The notes under the pieces: generated by a model
Database searches by the model: none
What the model saw: only the letters and a program-made list of their open reading frames with translations
What the model was told of the DNA's origin: nothing
Shown: piece by piece, positions 33,368-41,736 of the stretch
Layout of the letters: each line of letters opens with the position of its first letter
How positions within the stretch are numbered: position 1 is the stretch's first letter
Source of the DNA: Promethearchaeum sp.
Lineage (GTDB): Archaea; Asgardarchaeota; Lokiarchaeia; Sigyniarchaeales; Promethearchaeaceae
DNA length: 41,736 nucleotides
Direction: 5' to 3'
Assembly: GCA_030612265.1 (NCBI GenBank)
Contig: JAUWOE010000005.1
Coordinates: 1-41,736, forward strand
Position numbers and translations under genes: made by a program

Positions 33368-36300
33368 TTATGTAATTTTTCTTATTGTTTTTACAACGAT
33401 AAATATCAAGAATGGAATAAATATTATCCCGCCAAAAATCGCTAGTAATGGAATATAATCAAAATATAATGGAAATTTTAAGTTGGGAGGCAGTATTAGG
33501 AGATTATTTCCATAATTTATTGCATTATTGGTTCGAATTAAAGAAGTAGCATAACCTAATCCAAGTAATCCTCCTATTAATAAAGAAAATAGAGATACAA
33601 ACAAGAATTCAACTAAAAATATTTCGGAGAGTTTACTCTTCTTTATCCCCATCATAATTAGAGTCTTATTTTCCTCTGATGTTTCTTTATAAAGATGATT
33701 TTCCATTAAAGAAATTTGTAGGATGATGAAAATTCCTAATATGAGAAAATCCAAATACAATAACTTATAATATCCACTTTCACCAAATTCTAATGAGAGT
33801 TCTGCTACCTCTATATCATTCCAACTTTGATCAAAGAAATTGTATGCAATAGTTGAACTAATACTTAAATATGAAGTTTTTACAAAATTTGCGATTGTTT
33901 CATAATCAATTTCCTGATATTGCTCGAGAGATATCAAATTAATCATAGATTCTCCATGTGATAGTGATTTTGAGACGTTAAAACAATTGTTATCAATGAA
34001 AATTATGTTTTCAAAGGAATTAGAAGAAATTCCTGGCATGAAATCCATTATTTTAAAAATTTCTACTTGAATTGAATCGGTTTTATATGTAGATTCTTGA
34101 CTATCATAATATTCGTGGTTAATAATAACAGTGCTTCCGATTTCTAACAGTGTATAATCGAGAAAATACTGTGATACAAATATTGTCTTCGAGGATTTTG
34201 TTTCATCTGAATTATACTTTAGTGCTCCTCTAATATTAAGCTCAAAACTCGGATTAGGTAAAGGTTTATCACCATCTTGAAGAATTTTTACATAATGACT
34301 CCAATTAAAAGAATAAATAGGAATTTTAAGATATTTAATCGAACCAGATAAATTGTATTCTAAAATCGCTTCATCGTCAATAGAGCAAGAGATGATATCA
34401 CTAAAAATTTTGCTTCCATCACTGTTTGTCAAATTTAATAGTGATTTTTCAAAATTCTCTATATCTGATTGGTTCTTTAACGTAGTTCTTTTCAAATCAA
34501 CTCTAATATCCGCACCAATATATACATTTTCTTCAAGAATATCATGCCTATATTCCGAATTATAAACAATATTGGACAATAGAATGAAACTAGAAAACAT
34601 TATTAACATATTCATGATTCCAATCCATTTTTTTCGTGTGGGAATTCTAAGAGCTATGATTTCATGGTATTTTTTAGAGAATAATCTTGAAAATATATTT
34701 GCAATCCTAACAAGGAATCCAGGTCTTTCAATGAATAAAATACGAGTTAATCCTAAAATTAAACAACCCAATCCAATTAGGGTTAATAAATTAATAATAT
34801 CTATGGAATCCATTAAAGATATAAAAAGATCTTCCAAGACATCTGTTAAAGTGTATAAATTACCCAAATAAATAAGAAAATTGAGAATTAAAGGCAATAT
34901 TCCTAAAGAAATTAAAAAATAGGTAATTTTTGTAATTTTTATTCGTTTTTTTCCTCGATCTTCATCAAAAGTTTTCAAATTTTTTTTATTTCTCTTATTG
35001 TTGTTTTTAGTTTTTTTCTTGGATTTAGATTCGGTTTCTTTCAAATTCAATTGTAATTTTTCTTGTAATAGATTTTTTTCTTCTTTACTTTTATTAATTC
35101 GTTTGGTAACGAAAAGTAATTCATCAAAATTAGGTTCAACTTCAGAAATGTGAGACATTTCGGTTATTTCTTTGAAAGTTAGCTTTCGAATTTTTTTTAT
35201 TGATTTTGAATTAATAGAAGACATTAATATAATACTAACAGCGAATGTAAAGACAAATGAGAAACTTGTAAAAATAGGCATTAAGAATACATCATCTTCA
35301 ATATAAAACATGTCACCTACCAACTTCTGGTAAGCAAAAAATGTTAGAAAGCCTAAAATTGCCCCATATATAAAAGAAAGCAAGCTATAAAGCGATAACT
35401 TAAAAATTTGTTGCTTTTGGATAATTTTGAGAGGAATCCCTCTTCTTCTCATAGTTATTAATAAATTATTTCTTTGATCCTCGAATTTTTTTGTAAAAGT
35501 CTTGCTAATAAATATTGAAAAAATGATAACAGGGATATTTAAGATTTGAATTAAATACCGTGTTTTTTGAAATTTTAACTGCATTTCTGTAAGTTGGTAT
35601 CCTATTTTATTAACTAATGAGACATCCCAAGGCATATCTCTAGTTAATTCCTTCGCTTTATTTGAAATCATGGTTTTATATTGAGATAGATGCTTATAAT
35701 CAATTTTTATTCGATTGTAAGTTAATAAATACCCTGATCGGGTATATGATGCTTGTAACAAGTACCTATAAAAATCAGGATCTAACCTAATTTCATAATA
35801 AAGTTTTTGAAATGGGTGAAATCCATCTGGACCAGTGAAATTATACCACGAAAAAATAGCAGGTCCATCTAATCTTTCTGGATTTTCTTTATATGGCAAT
35901 TTTTCTAGATAATCTTGATAGGAATAACTATAACTAAAGCGTTCCAGATCTAAAAAAAAATCTAATTTTGTTGGGAGATATATTCCTGATATTGTAACAT
36001 TTTTTAATTGAAAATCTTTTATAACAAATTTTTTTATGTTTAATGTATTTCCGATAAGGAGCGTAATATTAACTGTTTCATTAACCAGTAAAGAATACTT
36101 ACGAGCAAAATTATAATCAATTAATATATGTTCTGGTTTACTTGGAGTTTTACCATCAATAATTTTGAATTTTTCTTTAAATCTGGTTGAATTATAAAAG
36201 GAATCTTCTGAAACCATAAATTTAATTTCTGAAGCATTAAGTTCCTTCTTGTAATCAATAACATTAATACTAGTAGCACTATCCACTGAATTAAAATCGG

Positions 36301-36655
36301 TTCTAACAAAAAAGCCGCGTTCACAAGTGAGTAAACCGTATTTATAAACTCCTATCAAATCAAGAGTTGATTTGTTTAGTGCTTCTTGAATTGCATCATC
36401 TGATTCTAGGAAATTGCTTGTATAATCTAAACGCGGAGTTATCCCACGTCTATCGCTAATAATTTGGTAATGAGCAATTTCTATATCACTTAGGCTAGTT
36501 AAAGAAGTATCAAATTGATATTGTTGGGCAGCCTCATTGTAGTACGATAACCCGGCGACCATAGAAAGCGATATACTGACACAAATTATAATAACCCATT
36601 CTTTTTTTAAACTCAGAAAGGATTGTTTTAGATAAAACGGAATATGACTTGGCAT
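33368..36655 (-). CDS. FtsX/MacB-like ABC transporter permease, about 1095 aa
   Basis: Partner of the neighbouring permease, with the same start pattern: FYLKQSFLSLKKEW, then a helix VIIICVSISLSMVAGLSYY. Two large extracellular domains alternate with helix clusters. The cytoplasmic linker at about 540-590 is strikingly rich in Lys and Asn (KSKKKTKNNNKRNKK). I chose the ATG at 36655, one base after the ATPase stop, because its N-terminus matches that of the other permease. The longer frame from 36700 runs into the ATPase gene. The two permeases plus the ATPase would make a heteromeric LolCDE-like complex in a cell without an outer membrane, so an exporter or mechanotransmission role is likelier than Lol transport; this is inference. 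Confidence 0.87.
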   Translation of the reverse strand: MPSHIPFYLKQSFLSLKKEWVIIICVSISLSMVAGLSYYNEAAQQYQFDTSLTSLSDIEIAHYQIISDRRGITPRLDYTSNFLESDDAIQEALNKSTLDLIGVYKYGLLTCERGFFVRTDFNSVDSATSINVIDYKKELNASEIKFMVSEDSFYNSTRFKEKFKIIDGKTPSKPEHILIDYNFARKYSLLVNETVNITLLIGNTLNIKKFVIKDFQLKNVTISGIYLPTKLDFFLDLERFSYSYSYQDYLEKLPYKENPERLDGPAIFSWYNFTGPDGFHPFQKLYYEIRLDPDFYRYLLQASYTRSGYLLTYNRIKIDYKHLSQYKTMISNKAKELTRDMPWDVSLVNKIGYQLTEMQLKFQKTRYLIQILNIPVIIFSIFISKTFTKKFEDQRNNLLITMRRRGIPLKIIQKQQIFKLSLYSLLSFIYGAILGFLTFFAYQKLVGDMFYIEDDVFLMPIFTSFSFVFTFAVSIILMSSINSKSIKKIRKLTFKEITEMSHISEVEPNFDELLFVTKRINKSKEEKNLLQEKLQLNLKETESKSKKKTKNNNKRNKKNLKTFDEDRGKKRIKITKITYFLISLGILPLILNFLIYLGNLYTLTDVLEDLFISLMDSIDIINLLTLIGLGCLILGLTRILFIERPGFLVRIANIFSRLFSKKYHEIIALRIPTRKKWIGIMNMLIMFSSFILLSNIVYNSEYRHDILEENVYIGADIRVDLKRTTLKNQSDIENFEKSLLNLTNSDGSKIFSDIISCSIDDEAILEYNLSGSIKYLKIPIYSFNWSHYVKILQDGDKPLPNPSFELNIRGALKYNSDETKSSKTIFVSQYFLDYTLLEIGSTVIINHEYYDSQESTYKTDSIQVEIFKIMDFMPGISSNSFENIIFIDNNCFNVSKSLSHGESMINLISLEQYQEIDYETIANFVKTSYLSISSTIAYNFFDQSWNDIEVAELSLEFGESGYYKLLYLDFLILGIFIILQISLMENHLYKETSEENKTLIMMGIKKSKLSEIFLVEFLFVSLFSLLIGGLLGLGYATSLIRTNNAINYGNNLLILPPNLKFPLYFDYIPLLAIFGGIIFIPFLIFIVVKTIRKIT

Positions 36656-36656
36656 T

Positions 36657-37721
36657 TTATTCGTTTTCCAATGTATTGATTTTGCCTTTATTAATATCAA
36701 AAGCGGACACAGTTAGGAATGAAACTTCAAAACATTCTTTACATATAATTACTGCTCTTTGAATTATGTGAGAATCATGAATTTGGCAATATACATCATT
36801 ATTATCCAGTTTTTTTATAATATTGACGGAATGACAACTAGGACAAAGTAAAATCTCACTCAATTTTGGAAAATGTTTAGGTTCTAAGAGATTTTTCGCA
36901 ATTGCATGTTTATTATTAGTATTACTAATTGCCATTAAGTTAAAATCGCTTGAAACTTCATCTTTTTCAGATGTTTCATTCAATTTATCCATTTTTCGCA
37001 CGAATTGACCATCGCGAATAACCCATGTATAATCTGCGATTTTCCTAAGTTCTGGATCATGAGTTACGATTAAAATTGCTTTATTTGGATTATTTTTCAT
37101 AAATTCTTTAAATACAATCATAATATTTTGAGCTGATATTGAATCCACGTTAGCTGTTGGTTCATCTGCAATTATAAGAGACGGATCATTAGCAAAAGCC
37201 ATTGCTATTGCCAGTCTTTGTTTTTCTCCACCTGAAAGAGTTGAAGGGCGGTGAAACATCCTATGATCTAGTTTTACAGCTTTTAGAAGGCCTTTTACTC
37301 GCTCTTTCCTATATTTTTTTTCTTTATTTGATACAATCATAGGCAGTTCTACATTTCCTGCTGCAGTAAGGGAGGGAATTAAGTTAAACATTTGAAATAC
37401 AATCCCGATTTCATCTTGGAGTAATTTTTGGATTCCCATTTCTTTTAATTTTGTGATCTCCATTCCTTTTATTTTAACTGATCCTGCGTTTGGTTTCTCA
37501 ATTCCAGATAATATATTAAGAAGAGTAGTTTTTCCAGAGCCACTTGGACCCATAATAACAACGAGTTCACCGGGGTAAATTTTAAGATCTATTCCCCGCA
37601 AAGCCATAACTTCGATTTTTTTTTGTTTGAAAATTTTATAAATACCTTGAACTTCAACTATTGGATTTTTATCTGTTATTTTTAAATCATTAGAAGTTGT
37701 TTTTTCAACTTGACTACTCAT
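36657..37721 (-). CDS. ABC transporter ATPase (LolD/MacB type) with cysteine-rich C-terminal extension
   Basis: ATP-hydrolysing subunit for the two FtsX-like permeases downstream. Numbered from the ATG at 37721 (354 residues), Walker A is GPSGSGKT (58-65), the Q-loop Gln is 110, the signature LSGGE is 162-166, Walker B ends in ADEP (Asp186, Glu187) and the H-loop His is 221. Residues after about 245 are additional to the usual 220-240 residue LolD. They contain CPSC (293, 296), Cys312 and CKEC (327, 330), which look like a zinc ribbon. An in-frame GTG at 37739 is an alternative start; I prefer the ATG. The stop is one base before the next start, so the operon is tightly coupled. Confidence 0.92.
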   Translation of the reverse strand: MSSQVEKTTSNDLKITDKNPIVEVQGIYKIFKQKKIEVMALRGIDLKIYPGELVVIMGPSGSGKTTLLNILSGIEKPNAGSVKIKGMEITKLKEMGIQKLLQDEIGIVFQMFNLIPSLTAAGNVELPMIVSNKEKKYRKERVKGLLKAVKLDHRMFHRPSTLSGGEKQRLAIAMAFANDPSLIIADEPTANVDSISAQNIMIVFKEFMKNNPNKAILIVTHDPELRKIADYTWVIRDGQFVRKMDKLNETSEKDEVSSDFNLMAISNTNNKHAIAKNLLEPKHFPKLSEILLCPSCHSVNIIKKLDNNDVYCQIHDSHIIQRAVIICKECFEVSFLTVSAFDINKGKINTLENE

Positions 37722-37823
37722 AGTTTGATGAATTTTCACTTCATTATTAAATTTTTTTGAATTTCAGCTTATATAGAAGAAGAGGAAAATAATAAAGTTT
37801 AAAAAATAGAACTTTTTTTTTCA

Positions 37824-38024
37824 TTAAAAATGAGGGAGTTTTCGGATACGCAAATCGTCACCGATCTTTTTAAAACCGAAAATGCTGATGCTATTTGATT
37901 TTGGAAATGCCAGAGCAATAGCCTCATCAATATCAATTCCCGATCCACCCTTTATTAGTTTTTCATTAGCATCGATATCTACTACTCGAAAGGAATTAGG
38001 TAACGATTCATGAAAATCATTCAT
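37824..38024 (-). CDS. Small conserved-looking protein, 66 aa, unknown
   Basis: An ATG-started frame between the ABC operon and the methyltransferase gene, on the same strand as both. The sequence has balanced composition with GGSGIDIDEAIALAFPKS followed by SISIFGFKKIGDDLRI, unlike the Lys/Asn-rich noise of random frames here. No family is recognised. It could be a small stand-alone domain or the remnant of a larger gene. No good ribosome site is visible. Confidence 0.55.
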   Translation of the reverse strand: MNDFHESLPNSFRVVDIDANEKLIKGGSGIDIDEAIALAFPKSNSISIFGFKKIGDDLRIRKLPHF

Positions 38025-38077
38025 TAAATTTCAATGATATCGATTATATATTTTAAATTTTCTATTAAGAATAAAAT

Positions 38078-38845
38078 CTATTTAAATATCGGTCCAAAAT
38101 ACATTTCGCAATCATATTGGAATTGCACTTTCCCATTAACTTGGAATTTATTAAACAATTTTGCTAAATCCTCCATTAACATGGTATATTCGGGTTGTTC
38201 TTCAGTTGGGGTATATGAAGAAGACTTCAATCTACCTTTTAAACCCTCAAATTCAAAATCTTGCACATTTTTACAAGAAAACTTCTGAATTTTCTTAGGA
38301 TCAATGATATACATAATTTTTTCAAGTCCAATGTTTCGATGATTTACTTGTGAATAATCAGAACAATGAGATTTTAGCAGGTTTTCATATTCAGTTAGAA
38401 ATGGGTACCCTTCTGTTTTTCTAACATTCCAAATGAGAACGATAAATCCATTTGGCTTGAGAATTCTTAGAAATTCCTTTTTTGTTTTTTCTAGAGCAAA
38501 CCAATGAAATGATTGAGCAGCAGTAATAATATCAATTGAATTTTCTTCTAGGGTTGTTTTTTCTGCACTACCATCAACACTAATAAAATTAGGCTTATTT
38601 TTCAGGCTTTTTTCAGCAGCTAATCTCATTTCGTTATTGGGTTCAACAGTATATACTTTATTGTTTGTATTTAGTAATAATTCTGAAAAAATTCCAGTTC
38701 CAGAGCCAATATCGGCAATATTTTGTCCGGTTGTAATAATTTTATTTTTTTTAAGGTGATTAATAAGTTCTATCGGATAGGATGGCCGAAATTTTACGTA
38801 ATTATCAACTCGATCTGAAAATCTTTTAGTAGGATCCTTAGACAT
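38078..38845 (-). CDS. Class I SAM-dependent methyltransferase
   Basis: A 255-residue soluble methyltransferase of the Methyltransf_11/UbiE-like type. Motif I is ADIGSGTG (44-51), the acidic ribose-binding residue is Glu68 (VYTVEPN), motif II is VDGSAEKT and motif III is LKPNGFIVLIWN. The start region RFSDRVDNYVKFRPSYP is typical of small-molecule methyltransferases of this group. The substrate cannot be told from sequence. The gene is divergent from the DNA methylase at 38900 (54 bases between) and lies upstream of the 66-residue ORF. Confidence 0.9.
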   Translation of the reverse strand: MSKDPTKRFSDRVDNYVKFRPSYPIELINHLKKNKIITTGQNIADIGSGTGIFSELLLNTNNKVYTVEPNNEMRLAAEKSLKNKPNFISVDGSAEKTTLEENSIDIITAAQSFHWFALEKTKKEFLRILKPNGFIVLIWNVRKTEGYPFLTEYENLLKSHCSDYSQVNHRNIGLEKIMYIIDPKKIQKFSCKNVQDFEFEGLKGRLKSSSYTPTEEQPEYTMLMEDLAKLFNKFQVNGKVQFQYDCEMYFGPIFK

Positions 38846-38899
38846 TAAGTTGTTTCATAAACCAATGAATTTAAAAATAACGTTAAAAACATTGTTTTT

Positions 38900-40762
38900 A
38901 TGGATGTAAAAATCATTTGCAATAAAATTCATGAAAATGCATTGGATTTGATTCAGAGACATCCAGAATCTTTAGCATTAAAGTGGTTTGAAAGTAACAA
39001 TCGGGAACTTATATCAAAATATGAATTAAATCTTAATGAAAATACTAAGGCTAACAGCTTAAAGAATGAAATAATTTTGACAGATTTAAACTGGGATTGT
39101 GATTCAAATGAATTCATAACAAAAATTGGTAATTTCCTAAATAATAAAATAAACCAAAGAGAGAAATTAAAAAAGTCAAATCTCGGTCAAGAATTTACAC
39201 CATTTTATGTTGTGCATCAAATTATTCAACAAATGAAAATATTAAATAATACATTTGCTGGAAATAAAAAGAATTTAGTAATATTAGATTTTGCAGGTGG
39301 AACTGGAAATTTTATAATTTCAGTTCTTCAAGAAGAATTTACAAAAATAGAAACAGATTTTGATTTTTCGCGTTCTAGGATCAAAGTTCAAGATGAGATC
39401 ATTGAAATTTTTGAAAGATTAAATAATAGGCTATATGTTATGGATATTGATCCAATATCATGTTATTCCATCCAAATATTCTCAATAATTTTAACCCTTC
39501 ATTTTCTATTGAAAAACAAGGTCGATCTTAATAGTAAATTGTTAGATCAGTTACCATTAATTACTGTATTACAAGTTAATTTTCTCAAATTACATAAATT
39601 TTATCCAGATCTCAAAGCAGATTTAATTATAGGAAATCCACCTTATATTTTTTCACGTGATTTAGCACCTGAATTAAAGAATTATCTAAAAAAAGAAAAA
39701 TTTGATTCAATTAAAGGGCAATATGACTTATCAGATGTTTTTATTGAACAAAGTTTGAAATTATTAAAACCCGAAGGAATTCTTAGTGTCATAATTCCCG
39801 AAACGCTTATCTTTTTAGAAAATAGGAAAGTTCTAAGACAAATAATTGTTAATAATTCTCAAGTAATAAAAATCATTCCAACAGAAAATGTATTTGAAGG
39901 AGTCTCTGTTGAAAACATATTGTTATTCTGTAGAAAGAACTCCTCTTCGAAAAATGATTCTATTAAAATATCTTGGGAAGATAATGCGCCAACAACATGG
40001 ATAAAGAGTGATATCTTGGAAGATCAAAATGTTTACTTTATTAAATATGACCCAATTACAAAAAAAATTTTAAATTGGTTAGAGAAAAATTACTTTTCGA
40101 TTAATGAATGGAACAGGTTAAACATTGATGATAAAATAGAAGTTTTTCGAGGTGTGGAATTATCTAAATATGGAAAAATTATGAAATGCAATCACTGCTC
40201 TAACTGGATGCCATTTTCAGAAAAAAGAACATTATGCGCTCATTGTAAAAAAGAATTAAGTCAAGAAAGAGAAATAATCAACATAATCTCAGAAAAAACA
40301 AATAAAGATTCGGAAAATATGGCAGATTTTATTCAGAATATATCTTTAAACCAATTTTACGCTGATGTAACATCTCAAATAAAGTTAAACGTCTCAGGTA
40401 TAAATTATAAAGATATATCAAAATATAGGAAAAAGAGAATAATTGTACGGCAAATATTAGCTCAAAAAAAAATATGCGCAACAATTTCACCTGAGAATAC
40501 CTTAACTTCTCAAAGTGTTTACAATATTATCCTTGCCAAGAAATTAGAGCCTTATATTTTAGAATTAACTCAAAATCTAAGAAACGATAGTATTTCCTAC
40601 TTTAATTATATAACCTTTAGCCGAGGGAAAAGACTATTTTCTCGTATTCTATTAAATAAATTAAAAGATTTGCCCTGGATCCCCAAAAATTTGAATTTTA
40701 AAGATAGTATTGTAATTCCAGATAATTTTACATCAGAAATTGAAAAGGTGATTTTAGGTTGA
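38900..40762 (+). CDS. N6-adenine DNA methyltransferase with internal zinc-ribbon-like motif
   Basis: A 620-residue DNA methylase of the N6-adenine gamma/Eco57I-like class. The N-terminal GQEFTPFYVV segment is the usual entry to the SAM fold. Motif I is DFAGGTGNF (130-138) and the catalytic motif IV is GNPPY (245-249), followed by the YDLSDVFIEQSL helix. The C-terminal half should hold the target-recognition domain. It contains a possible zinc ribbon with Cys430, Cys433, Cys446 and Cys449. No nuclease motif is evident. The next gene, another N6-methylase, overlaps its stop by four bases (TTGA). It is either half of a restriction-modification system or an orphan methylase pair. Confidence 0.88.
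   Translation: MDVKIICNKIHENALDLIQRHPESLALKWFESNNRELISKYELNLNENTKANSLKNEIILTDLNWDCDSNEFITKIGNFLNNKINQREKLKKSNLGQEFTPFYVVHQIIQQMKILNNTFAGNKKNLVILDFAGGTGNFIISVLQEEFTKIETDFDFSRSRIKVQDEIIEIFERLNNRLYVMDIDPISCYSIQIFSIILTLHFLLKNKVDLNSKLLDQLPLITVLQVNFLKLHKFYPDLKADLIIGNPPYIFSRDLAPELKNYLKKEKFDSIKGQYDLSDVFIEQSLKLLKPEGILSVIIPETLIFLENRKVLRQIIVNNSQVIKIIPTENVFEGVSVENILLFCRKNSSSKNDSIKISWEDNAPTTWIKSDILEDQNVYFIKYDPITKKILNWLEKNYFSINEWNRLNIDDKIEVFRGVELSKYGKIMKCNHCSNWMPFSEKRTLCAHCKKELSQEREIINIISEKTNKDSENMADFIQNISLNQFYADVTSQIKLNVSGINYKDISKYRKKRIIVRQILAQKKICATISPENTLTSQSVYNIILAKKLEPYILELTQNLRNDSISYFNYITFSRGKRLFSRILLNKLKDLPWIPKNLNFKDSIVIPDNFTSEIEKVILG
40746..40752 (+). promoter_or_regulatory. Ribosome binding site setting a TTG start
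   Basis: aggtgat lies six bases before the TTG at 40759, inside the end of the upstream methylase gene. No in-frame ATG lies near it. The site and the four-base TTGA overlap with the upstream stop support TTG as the start of the second methylase. Confidence 0.55.
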
Positions 40763-41736
40763 AAAATGAGCCAGAAATTACGAAACACCATCCAAAACAG
40801 CAGGATTTAGGTACATATTTTACCCCAAAACCAGTGGCAGAGTGGATATCATCCAGAGTTTTAGAACAATTATTTGAAAGAAAGGAAATTAGAAATATTA
40901 AAATTTATGATCCAACCATAGGTGAAGGGGTATTTTTAACTGCGATTGTTAATAAATTAGATAATTTGTATGGTAAAGAACCACAAATACTTACAAATAT
41001 TGTAGTGATTGAACTATTTGGTTCTGATCTACAAAAAAAATATATAGATTTATGTTCAAAATCCTTATCAAACCTAATCTCTGAAAAATCTGGAATTAAA
41101 TATGCTGTGCCAAAAATTATCAATGCAGATGGTTTCGCAGAACTTTTAGATCATCCAAAATATTATGATATAATTTTAGGAAATCCGCCTTATATACGCC
41201 AGGAAGCACTTTCTAAAGATTTAAAGTCAAAGCTTAGAGCATCAATATCAAGGATTTATCCCGATTTTCAGGAAAAAATATCAAAACAAGCGGATTATTA
41301 TGTCTATTTTATAATGGTAGGATTTAATGCTCTGAAATTGAATGGAATTTTAGCTTTTGTTGTTTCTACAAGCTGGATGAATTCTAAATTCGGAATAAAT
41401 TTCCGTAAATTCCTGATTTATCTACCTGCGCGAATTCTGTTTGCTTTTTCTCCAGAAAAACGATTAATTTCAGAGGTAAAAATTAACACAATGATTATTT
41501 TCATACAAAAAAAAACCACTAAACCCGATCATATTGAAGTTCAGAAATTAGAAATGTCAGATAATGGAAGTATCAAAATTAGTTCTTCTAAAAAAATAAA
41601 ATATGAAAAAATAGAACATATTGCTAATTGGGAAACCTATTTCTTTCGATTGCCTTCTACATTTTTTGAGATTTTTAAACAATTTTCAGAGCATTTAATT
41701 CCTTTAAATAAATTAGCAGAGGTAAAAACAGGGATC
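40759..41736 (+). CDS. Second N6-adenine DNA methyltransferase (cut by right edge)
   Basis: A 326-codon open frame runs to the window end without a stop. It shows the same class of enzyme as the preceding gene: GTYFTPKPVAEWI (18-30), motif I DPTIGEGVFL (51-60) and catalytic motif IV GNPPY (141-145), followed by a QADYYVYFIMVGFNALK helix. Motif I has Ile-Gly-Glu-Gly in place of the more common CGSG. The target-recognition part begins at about 310 and is cut off. Translation should be coupled to the upstream methylase through the TTGA overlap. No stop-to-stop frame on the opposite strand competes with it. Confidence 0.87.
   Translation, partial: MKNEPEITKHHPKQQDLGTYFTPKPVAEWISSRVLEQLFERKEIRNIKIYDPTIGEGVFLTAIVNKLDNLYGKEPQILTNIVVIELFGSDLQKKYIDLCSKSLSNLISEKSGIKYAVPKIINADGFAELLDHPKYYDIILGNPPYIRQEALSKDLKSKLRASISRIYPDFQEKISKQADYYVYFIMVGFNALKLNGILAFVVSTSWMNSKFGINFRKFLIYLPARILFAFSPEKRLISEVKINTMIIFIQKKTTKPDHIEVQKLEMSDNGSIKISSSKKIKYEKIEHIANWETYFFRLPSTFFEIFKQFSEHLIPLNKLAEVKTGI

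Noticed and set aside
38900-41736. A BREX- or DISARM-type defence locus
   Set aside because: Only the two methylases are visible. Neither has the length or accessory genes that would identify those systems, so naming one would go beyond the sequence.
1-41736. tRNA, rRNA, insertion sequences, virus-like elements
   Set aside because: Reading the gaps by eye gave no cloverleaf-like segment with a T-arm consensus, no rRNA-like stretch, no transposase or integrase frame and no capsid-like protein.

Overview
The window looks archaeal. The DNA is very AT-rich. TATA-like boxes lie 25-35 bases before several starts. GTG and TTG starts are used alongside ATG. The gene set is that of an anaerobe: ferredoxin-dependent indolepyruvate oxidoreductase, flavodiiron protein, HdrD-like Fe-S oxidoreductases and an Lrp-type regulator. 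The mix of giant secreted propeller and thrombospondin-type-3 proteins with FtsX-type ABC exporters fits an Asgard (Lokiarchaeia-like) genome, but no gene here proves it; that placement is inference, at about 50-60 % confidence.

Left part (1-18 kb), an extracellular block. A secreted protein is cut by the left edge on the minus strand. Divergent from it is a secreted, membrane-anchored GH13 alpha-amylase-like enzyme with a CBM9-like C-terminal domain. Next is a Nudix CoA-diphosphatase-like gene that reads in two frames. Then come two giant secreted, membrane-anchored proteins in one minus-strand operon: 2110 residues (helical region, beta region, about 26 Ca-binding TSP3 repeats) and 2656 residues (tandem FG-GAP/VCBS propeller blades, a discoidin-like insert, a sialidase-like segment). 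They overlap by ATGA, and together they fill 14.3 kb. This pair is the most distinctive thing in the window.

Centre (18-30 kb), redox metabolism. iorA-iorB (oxidative decarboxylation of aryl pyruvates) sit tail-to-tail with an Lrp/AsnC regulator, whose upstream region holds a perfect 18-bp tandem repeat. Then follow a radical SAM protein, a HEAT-like protein, a small basic protein and the flavodiiron protein FprA. Two related HAD hydrolases flank a pair of HdrD/GlpC-like Fe-S proteins, one of which has lost most cysteines of its first CCG domain. The pair runs into a small membrane protein gene that also appears frameshifted.

Right part (30-41.7 kb). A three-gene minus-strand operon encodes a LolD/MacB-type ABC ATPase with a cysteine-rich C-terminal extension and two very large FtsX-like permeases. 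It is followed by a small conserved-looking ORF and a class I methyltransferase. At the right edge are two translationally coupled N6-adenine DNA methyltransferases; the second runs off the window. No tRNA, rRNA, CRISPR array, insertion sequence or virus-like element was seen.
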